Shown piece after piece: positions 58,053-64,000 of a DNA stretch of 64,000 bases; the first letter of the stretch is position 1, and each line of letters opens with the position of its first letter. The stretch covers positions 304,246 to 368,245 of the forward strand of contig NZ_AOIO01000021.1 of NCBI RefSeq assembly GCF_000337555.1, given 5' to 3'. The notes below the pieces were generated by a model that searched no databases, was not told the origin of the DNA, and saw nothing but the letters and a program-made list of their open reading frames with translations. Source of the DNA: Natrialba asiatica DSM 12278. Its GTDB lineage: Archaea > Halobacteriota > Halobacteria > Halobacteriales > Natrialbaceae. The position numbers were made by a program, and so were the translations under genes.

Positions 58053-59345
58053 CTACTCGCTCTCGGACACACTCGTATCTTCGCCGCCAGTACCGTCGTC
58101 CGCGCCCGCCCCTGCAGTTGCAGTCGCTTCTGATTCGTCGGCCGTAGCGTCTGTAGCAGCGTCTCCAGCGGCTGCAGTCGACTCACCAGATCCGTTCGTG
58201 TCGTCGGTTGCACCGCCAGTGCCGCCGGCACCGTCGCTGTCGTCGCTCTCCTCACTGCCGCCGCTCTCGGCTGCGAGTTCACCGTTCGACACCGTCACCT
58301 GTGCGTTCTGGATGACTTTGTCGCCCATCTCGTAGCCGGGGGTGTAGACGTCTGCGACCGTTCCTTCGGGTTGCTCGCTGTCGACTTGCATCATCACTTC
58401 GTGGCGCTGCGGGTCCGTCGCGGTGCCCGGATCGGGATCGATTTCGGTCACGTTCTCGTCCTCGAGAATGCGATCGAACTCGCGCAGCGTCATCTCGACG
58501 CCGTCCCGGAGTCCGTCGACATCATCGCTGCCTTCCTCGAGTGCGCGTTTCAGGTTGTCGCGGACGCCGATGAGGCGCTCGACGAGGTCCTCGGTCGCGC
58601 GGTCTTTGATCTGGTCCTGGCGTTTCTTCGCGCGCTTTTTGTAGTTCTGAAAGTCGGCCTGTTTACGCTTGAGTCGCCCCTTCAGATCCTCGATCTCAGC
58701 CTCGTACTCCTCGAGTTGCGCTTCGTTCTCCGCCAGCGTCTCCTCGCGCGCCTCGAGTTCGTCCTGGAGGTCGCCGATCGTTTCGGCCTGGGCCTCGACG
58801 CGTTCGGTGAGGTCCTCGAGTTCGGCGCGCTGGTGGTCGACGGTGGTCGAGAGGTCGCGGGCGTGTTCGACGACGGCGTTGACGGTCTGGGCGAGATCGT
58901 CGTCGTAGGCGGTGACGCGGTCGATGAGTTGCTGGACGTCGGACGGTGGGTCTGTGGAGCCGTCCGATTCGGTCGGTTCGGTCGGTTCGTCCGGTTGGGC
59001 CGATTCCGTCGGTTCAGGTGATGCGGACGTGTCTGCGGTCGTCGCTGACTGGCTCACTGCTGGCTCGGTTGTCTCGTCTGCATCGGACGGTGCGTCAGTA
59101 TCGTTCGTTGGCTCCGGTTCCGATTCCGAGTTTGATTCTGATCCCGATCCGGTAACGTCGGTCGTGTCGTCCGTCCGATCCGACCCGGCGGGAGCGTCCG
59201 CCGCGGTCGATTCCGCCGGCGATTCGGCGTCGGATTCCGAGTCCTCGACAGCGGACGCAACGTCGGCGTCGGCCGTCGTCTCGGAGGATTCCTCGTCGGA
59301 CGGGACACCCTGGGCTGGCGTGTTCGTGCCCTCGTCTTCGCTCAT
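58053..59345 (-). CDS. grpE: GrpE nucleotide exchange factor
   Basis: A 430-aa protein, more than twice the usual GrpE size. The first about 160 residues are an acidic Ser/Thr/Glu-rich arm. A long coiled coil follows (HARDLSTTVDHQRAELEDLT, ELEAREETLAENEAQLEEYE), then GrpE signatures: KRKQADFQNYKKRAKKRQDQ, LIGVRDNLKRALEEGSDDVD, and the beta-domain PEGTVADVYTPGYEMGDKVI. A low-complexity Gly/Ala/Asp tail ends it. GrpE releases ADP from DnaK; dnaK is not adjacent here. Start at ATG 59345; the frame extends 29 codons upstream. Confidence 0.9.
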   Translation of the reverse strand: MSEDEGTNTPAQGVPSDEESSETTADADVASAVEDSESDAESPAESTAADAPAGSDRTDDTTDVTGSGSESNSESEPEPTNDTDAPSDADETTEPAVSQSATTADTSASPEPTESAQPDEPTEPTESDGSTDPPSDVQQLIDRVTAYDDDLAQTVNAVVEHARDLSTTVDHQRAELEDLTERVEAQAETIGDLQDELEAREETLAENEAQLEEYEAEIEDLKGRLKRKQADFQNYKKRAKKRQDQIKDRATEDLVERLIGVRDNLKRALEEGSDDVDGLRDGVEMTLREFDRILEDENVTEIDPDPGTATDPQRHEVMMQVDSEQPEGTVADVYTPGYEMGDKVIQNAQVTVSNGELAAESGGSEESDDSDGAGGTGGATDDTNGSGESTAAAGDAATDATADESEATATAGAGADDGTGGEDTSVSESE

Positions 59346-59556
59346 ATTCAGGTCAACGAACAGCGATACTAAAAGGGTTGAGGTAGCCGCTCGCGTCGTC
59401 ACCGTTGCACCGAATGTCGTTGGAATGGTCATTTTCGGCGGCTAGAGGGCGTATTACGACGGACAGCCCCTCCGTAACTGGGTCGGACAGGAAATGAGGA
59501 CCAAACGCGACCGACCGCCGACCCCCACTCGCTGAACTCGCGCAAACGACAGTGCG

Positions 59557-60039
59557 TTATTCGGCGAGCAACGCGCGAGTTCGGCGATGGCGATACCGGA
59601 GAAATCCCGCGAGAAACGGCGTCATCACGGGGAGGTCTCCTGCGGTCGGCACGCGGTACGTTATCCGATCGTGGAGAACGGTTTCGCCGTCGAGCGCCAC
59701 GAACTGATGAGTGTGTCGCCAGGTCTCGAACGGGCCGCGGTCGCCGACCTGCTCGTCGACGAACGCCGCGCGGTCGTCGCTCACCTCGCGGGCGGTGATC
59801 GCGACGACCCACTCGCGTTCCGGAAGGAAACCGCAATTGAACGGCTGAATCGTCAGGTGGACTTCCGTCCCGACGCGGAACTCGTCCGGGGCGACCGTTC
59901 CGTCCGGCCCGACGACCCGAGACACGCGGCCGCCGAGCCGTTCGGGCGTCAGTGACTCTAATCCCTCGATAGCGTCGTAAAACTCCCACACGGTCGCAAA
60001 ATCGACGGGAACGACGGAGGTGTGTTGGTACGTCGGCAT
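59557..60039 (-). CDS. SRPBCC-family (START-like) protein
   Basis: A 160-aa helix-grip protein (MPTYQHTSVVPVDFATVWEF, YDAIEGLESLTPERLGGRVS). VGTEVHLTIQPFNCGFLPER, GPFETWRHTHQFVALDGETV and LHDRITYRVPTAGDLPVMTP show the alternating strands of polyketide cyclase/lipid-transfer-like domains. Start at ATG 60039; upstream frame lacks homology. It binds small hydrophobic ligands in the family, but the ligand is unknown. Divergent from the helicase gene. Confidence 0.85.
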   Translation of the reverse strand: MPTYQHTSVVPVDFATVWEFYDAIEGLESLTPERLGGRVSRVVGPDGTVAPDEFRVGTEVHLTIQPFNCGFLPEREWVVAITAREVSDDRAAFVDEQVGDRGPFETWRHTHQFVALDGETVLHDRITYRVPTAGDLPVMTPFLAGFLRYRHRRTRALLAE

Positions 60040-60144
60040 ACCACATCTCGTCTCCGCACCCACATTATCCCGCGTGTCGAAGCACACGCGTCGCCCCGTC
60101 TCGATCCCGGTCGCCGCGCGACAGCGCCGCCCATCCAACAGTAT

Positions 60145-61701
60145 ATGTATCTCTCTCCCCGACCATCGACCGTGACGCGGACCTCGGACACGTCGCCCGT
60201 CGAACTCCACTACGAGGATGGAACGGTTCGGCTCCCGGAACTCGATCCCGCGACCGCCGAGTCGATCCGACGCACCGTCTCCGACAGTGAACTCGAGCGC
60301 GATCCTCGGACGGACGGCTGGCGCGTGCCAGCGTTTCGGTACGCCGCGCTTCGTCGCGGACTCGCTGCGCTCGAAACCGACTCCGAAGCGGACTCGGCCG
60401 TCGCGATCGATGATCGCGTTCTCGACCTGCCTGCGCTTTCGGCCTCGGGCCCGGGTTCGGGCTCAGATTCAGCTTCGGATTCGGGTTCGGATTCGAACCC
60501 CGTCCTGCACTCGGCCTACGAACTCCGCGCGTACCAGCGCGAGGCGCTGACCGACTGGCTCGAAACCGACCGGTGGGCCGACGTGCCGCCCCCGGGCGAC
60601 GACGACCCGCTCGCCCGCGCTCGCGCCCCCGCCGGCGTCCTCGAACTCCCCACCGGCAGCGGGAAAACCGTCATCGCACTCACGGCCATCGAACGGTTGG
60701 CCGTCCCGACCCTCGTCGTCGTCCCGACGATCGACCTGCTCGAACAGTGGGAACGCGAACTCGAGCGCGAGTTCAACTGCCCGATCGGCCGCTTCGGCGG
60801 GGGCGAACAGCGACTGGAACCGATCACGGTGTCGACGTACGACTCGGCGTACCTCAAGGCCGATGCGGTCGGCGACCGGTTCGGGCTCGTCGTCTTCGAT
60901 GAAGTCCACCACCTCGGCGGTGAAGGATACCGCGAAATCGCCCGCCTGCTCGCCGCACCCGCCCGACTCGGGCTCACCGCAACGTTCGAACGGCCGGACG
61001 AGGCCCACGAGATCGTCGCCGAAATCGTCGGCCCGCTCGTCCACCGCGTCGCGGTCGACGAACTGGCGGGCGATCACCTCGCCGCCTACGACCTCAAGCG
61101 ACTCGAGGTGTCGCTCACGCCGGCCGAACGAGCGGAATACGACGAGAATCAACAGCTCTTCGCCGACTATCTCGCCCGATCGAATATCCGAATGCAAAGC
61201 GGTTCGGACTACCAAGAACTCGTCAAGCGCTCGGGGAACGATCCCGAAGCACGGGAGGCGCTGCTCGCCCGCCAGCGCGCCCGCGAAATCGCCCGCGGCA
61301 GCGAGGCCAAACTCGACGCGCTTCAGGGTATCCTCGACGACCACCGCGACGACCGGATCATCATCTTCACCGCCTACAACGACCTGGCCTACGACGTGAG
61401 CGAGCGCTTTCTCGTCCCGACGATCACCCACCAGACCGGGGCGGCGGAGCGACGCGAGATCCTGAAACGCTTTCGCGACGGAACGTACTCCCGGATCGCG
61501 ACGTCGAACGTGTTAGACGAGGGCGTGGACGTGCCGGACGCCAACGTCGCGGTCGTCCTCTCGGGCAGCGGCAGCGAGCGCGAGTTCACCCAGCGACTGG
61601 GGCGGGTACTCAGGCCGAAATCGGACGGGAGCCGCGCGTTGCTGTACGAGGTGATCAGCAGCGAGACGGGCGAGGAGAACGTGGCCGAGCGCCGGCGGTG
61701 A
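60145..61701 (+). CDS. XPB/Rad25-type DNA helicase
   Basis: A 518-aa superfamily 2 helicase. N-terminal DRD-type domain (VELHYEDGTVRLPELDPATA, WRVPAFRYAALRRGLAALET) then a Ser/Asp/Gly-rich linker (SGPGSGSDSASDSGSDSN); Walker A LPTGSGKT, motif II FDEVHHLGGEG, motif III GLTATFERPD, motif V TSNVLDEGVDVPDA and motif VI FTQRLGRVLRPKSDG. This is the archaeal XPB family, acting in nucleotide-excision-type repair with Bax1, encoded at 63356. Start is ATG 60145 or GTG 60172. Confidence 0.92.
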   Translation: MYLSPRPSTVTRTSDTSPVELHYEDGTVRLPELDPATAESIRRTVSDSELERDPRTDGWRVPAFRYAALRRGLAALETDSEADSAVAIDDRVLDLPALSASGPGSGSDSASDSGSDSNPVLHSAYELRAYQREALTDWLETDRWADVPPPGDDDPLARARAPAGVLELPTGSGKTVIALTAIERLAVPTLVVVPTIDLLEQWERELEREFNCPIGRFGGGEQRLEPITVSTYDSAYLKADAVGDRFGLVVFDEVHHLGGEGYREIARLLAAPARLGLTATFERPDEAHEIVAEIVGPLVHRVAVDELAGDHLAAYDLKRLEVSLTPAERAEYDENQQLFADYLARSNIRMQSGSDYQELVKRSGNDPEAREALLARQRAREIARGSEAKLDALQGILDDHRDDRIIIFTAYNDLAYDVSERFLVPTITHQTGAAERREILKRFRDGTYSRIATSNVLDEGVDVPDANVAVVLSGSGSEREFTQRLGRVLRPKSDGSRALLYEVISSETGEENVAERRR

Positions 61702-61878
61702 AGCGGCGGCCGAGCCTCCCGATCGCCGTTTTCGAACCAGACGGGTGGCTATTACCCCTGTTACTGGGGATTGGTTACGTCTCAGTCTGCAGTGCCTCGG
61801 GAAAGAAGGGCGCGACGTCGGCGCAGGCTGGGTCGTCGCCGCAGCCGCCTGCTCGATCGCGTTCGGCGTTTGAACCGG

Positions 61879-62219
61879 CTACTCGCCCTCGATAACGATA
61901 TCCCGTTCTTCCGCGACAGCGCCGTCGATTTCGATGGTGAAGTAAGCCGGGACGTCATCGATCGGGGTCTCCTCGTTTGCCGTTTCACCGTCCAGTTCGA
62001 GCGTTTTCTCGTGAAACCACGCGTCCTGTTCATTGCCGACCCGGATTCTGAACTCGCGTGCGTCGCGCGAGCCGTCATACACGCCGAAGAATACGGTTCC
62101 TGCTCGTCGCTGGAAACGATATCCGAACAGCCCGCAGCGAGGGCGACTAGCGCGGTTCCGGACGCGGCAAGCGGCGATCGTCGTTTTATACCGACACTGA
62201 CAGTAGAGATGAATATCAC
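61879..62219 (-). pseudogene. Frameshifted lipoprotein gene
   Basis: Frame 1 encodes a signal, IKRRSPLAASGTALVALAAG followed by the lipobox Cys and SDIVSSDEQE, up to about 62097. The natural continuation TVFFGVYDGSRDAREFRIRV and FHEKTLELDGETANEE, ending in DIVIEGE, is in the next frame. One base appears to be missing near 62097 (GAA CCG versus ACC GTA). If real, the lipoprotein of about 113 aa is inactive; a sequencing error would restore it. The start is GTG 62219 with TATAAAACG internal, so the true start is uncertain. Function unknown. Confidence 0.7.
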
Positions 62220-62365
62220 TTCTTCGGTGGACGGATGACCCGAAATAGAAGTGAAAGTGACGCAGTACCGGCGTCAATACCGGACCTGCGCTTGATGAGA
62301 GGTGTGACTTCTAGCTCCGATACCGCGGAGTGAGGGGATGCTCTCGGGCTCCGCGCGGGACGAGC

Positions 62366-63253
62366 CTACGCAGACTTCGCTTCGGCACGCTCGTCGATCG
62401 TGACTGCTCCCGCGAGTTCAGCGTGCGGATACGGCATGTCGATTCCCTCGGCGTCGAAGCGTTCCTTGACGGCTTCGATGAACGCGGTTCGTGCGGCCGG
62501 CGGTCGATGCTCGATCGGATCGATCCAGAGGCGGCCGGAAAGGACGACCGACGAATCGCCGAGATCGGTGACTGCCACCGACGGCGCGGGGTCCGCGAGC
62601 GCGCCCGGAACCCGCTCGGCCTCGTCGATAATAGCCGTCCGCGCTCGCTCGATATCATCGTCGTAGCTGATGCCGAACTCGTAGGACACTCTGAGCGAGC
62701 CCTTTCGCGTCGAGTTGACGAGTACCGAGTTCGCGAGGTCGGAGTTCGGAACCGTCACGAGTTCGTTGTCGAGCGTTTCGAGGCGCGTGACGCGCAGTTG
62801 GATGTCGCGGACGATACCCCGGTTGTCGTCCCACTCGATGGTGTCGCCGACGGTGAACGGTTCGTCCTTGACGATGAAGATGCCGGCGACGAAGTTCGCG
62901 ATCAGGTCTTGGGCCGCGAACCCGACGGCGAGGACGACGGCACCGCCGAGCGCCGAGAGGGCGACGAGAACCATCCCGAAGCCGGCGATGGTGGCGGCGA
63001 GTGCGAGCGCGCCGAGGAGGACGAGCGCGGAGACGATGCTTCGCGCGAGCGAGATGAGTCCCTGATTGAACCCTCTGCGTTCGAGCGCTCGTTCGGTGAG
63101 ACCGATAACGACGGATTTGCCGAGCCAGTAAAGAACCGCGAACGAGACGAGGAACAGCCCGGCGACCGTTACGCCGTCGATAATCGCCGGTATGGCGTCT
63201 GTAAGCGTCGGGATGGCTTCGTCCGAAGTCCCCTGCAGTTGGAGTGCGTTCAC
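62366..63253 (-). CDS. mscS: MscS-family mechanosensitive channel
   Basis: A 295-aa channel. Three N-terminal membrane helices (VTVAGLFLVSFAVLYWLGKS, SALVLLGALALAATIAGFG), the pore-lining TM3 with the Ala/Gly-rich ALGGAVVLAVGFAAQDLIAN, then the MscS beta domain (VKDEPFTVGDTIEWDDNRGI, LRVTRLETLDNELVTVPNSD) and the C-terminal alpha/beta domain. It is an osmotic safety valve, opening under low osmolarity. Start ATG 63253, 103 bases from the divergent Bax1 gene. Confidence 0.95.
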   Translation of the reverse strand: MNALQLQGTSDEAIPTLTDAIPAIIDGVTVAGLFLVSFAVLYWLGKSVVIGLTERALERRGFNQGLISLARSIVSALVLLGALALAATIAGFGMVLVALSALGGAVVLAVGFAAQDLIANFVAGIFIVKDEPFTVGDTIEWDDNRGIVRDIQLRVTRLETLDNELVTVPNSDLANSVLVNSTRKGSLRVSYEFGISYDDDIERARTAIIDEAERVPGALADPAPSVAVTDLGDSSVVLSGRLWIDPIEHRPPAARTAFIEAVKERFDAEGIDMPYPHAELAGAVTIDERAEAKSA

Positions 63254-63355
63254 GGGTTAACGGTGGAACGTCCCCTAAAGATTCTTTTCGAGTTCGTCGG
63301 ACGGGGTCGCGGCAGCCGCGCCATTTTTGGTATCCTCGCCCGGAACAACACCTGG

Positions 63356-64000
63356 ATGCTGACGAAGGACCTGTTGCGCGTCTCCCGCGCCGGCGGCGGT
63401 TTTCACCCGCAGTTCGCGACGCGCGAGCACCGCCCGCTGGCAGCCCGCGTCATCGGTACCTATCAGGGCCACGTCGGCGAGCGGCGGGCGACGCTCGAGT
63501 CGGCTCTCGCGGACCTCGAGCGCGATTCGGACGACTTCAAACGCGTCCGCGGCTTGTCGGCGCTCGTCGAGCGCGAGTCGACGTTCGAAACCGACGCTGC
63601 GATCGATCCCGAACGCGCCCGCAAAGCCGCCTTCGAGGCCGCCGAGTCCGTCGGCGTCGTGGACCGGGACGAACGCGCGATGGCGCTCATCCGCGCCGGC
63701 GAGTCGCTCTCGCTTTCGGCGGACGAACTCGAGCACGCGCTGTACGCTGATCTCGACGATCGGCAGGTCCTCGCATCGGTCGAGCCCCGCTGGGACCCGG
63801 ACGGCCTGCTCGCCCAGTACAACCTCTCGCTCGCTCAGACGGCGCTGTTCGACGCGACCGAGGTGCGCGTGCGCTCGAACGATCCCAAGGCGCTGGTGTC
63901 GGCGATCAAGCGGCTGCGATTGATGTACGAAATTCACAACCCGGACGCCGCGGCCGGGACGACGGGCGACATCGCGAGTAACCGCGAGATCGTCGTCACC
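63356..64000 (+). CDS. Bax1/DUF790-family nuclease (partial, cut by window end)
   Basis: 215 codons of a protein that runs off the right edge. MLTKDLLRVSRAGGGFHPQF, GTYQGHVGERRATLESALAD and the N-terminal helical domain with FKRVRGLSALVERESTFETD are the start of DUF790 (Bax1), a nuclease that binds XPB and acts with it in archaeal DNA repair. ALYADLDDRQVLASVEPRWD and LAQYNLSLAQTALFDATEVR match the family's core. Its catalytic end is outside the window. It is 1.65 kb downstream of the XPB gene in the same direction, with two minus-strand genes in between. Confidence 0.9.
   Translation, partial: MLTKDLLRVSRAGGGFHPQFATREHRPLAARVIGTYQGHVGERRATLESALADLERDSDDFKRVRGLSALVERESTFETDAAIDPERARKAAFEAAESVGVVDRDERAMALIRAGESLSLSADELEHALYADLDDRQVLASVEPRWDPDGLLAQYNLSLAQTALFDATEVRVRSNDPKALVSAIKRLRLMYEIHNPDAAAGTTGDIASNREIVVT

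Overview
The window is chromosomal DNA from a haloarchaeon. GC content is high, the proteins are strongly acidic, several secreted proteins carry twin-arginine lipoprotein signals ending in a cysteine lipobox, one protein ends in a PGF-CTERM-type anchor, tRNA-Trp carries the intron typical of halophilic archaea, and many genes have a TATA box 25-35 bases before the ATG, as expected for leaderless mRNAs. The gene set would fit the Natrialbales (Natrinema/Haloterrigena-like), but that is an impression, not a measured assignment.

Layout. 1-5.6 kb: two DUF892 ferritin-like genes, a short-chain dehydrogenase, a cysteine-free uracil-DNA glycosylase, a compact FAD protein, and a MoaD-like protein convergent with an aldehyde ferredoxin oxidoreductase. 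5.6-6.5 kb is an AT-rich islet with one lipoprotein. 6.5-12.5 kb: a conserved unknown, the AzlCD exporter, an HTH regulator, an S9 peptidase and an acetyltransferase. 12.6-17.7 kb: large subunit of methylmalonyl-CoA mutase and methylmalonyl-CoA epimerase, separated by a secreted cupredoxin/glucose-dehydrogenase-like fusion. 17.8-31.7 kb: a cold-shock protein, a PGF-CTERM surface protein, the korAB 2-oxoacid:ferredoxin oxidoreductase, an aminotransferase, an F420-type LLM enzyme, a GlcD-type oxidase, lipoproteins and a second short-chain dehydrogenase. 32-36.7 kb: an iron-type ABC substrate-binding lipoprotein behind two DtxR-type operators, a GH32 fructan hydrolase and a 51-aa gene. 36.8-40.7 kb: a ThDP enzyme, a UbiA prenyltransferase and a YchF GTPase.

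40.9-50.4 kb looks accessory. It holds a large catalase and many tiny genes, several coding for CxxC zinc-finger proteins, then a decayed gene remnant that abuts the 3' end of an intron-containing tRNA-Trp. From 50.6 kb core genes return: DUF5794, IMP dehydrogenase, a cupin with a zinc ribbon, a stand-alone YcaO protein, an SPFH protein, GrpE, an XPB-type helicase, a frameshifted lipoprotein, an MscS channel, and the start of a Bax1/DUF790 nuclease that is probably the partner of XPB.

Functional links: mutase plus epimerase serve propionyl-CoA/methylmalonyl-CoA metabolism; KorAB and AOR are ferredoxin-linked oxidoreductases; catalase, DUF892 and cold-shock proteins point to stress defence; XPB and Bax1 belong to DNA repair. 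No CRISPR array, intact insertion sequence, rRNA or replication origin was seen.
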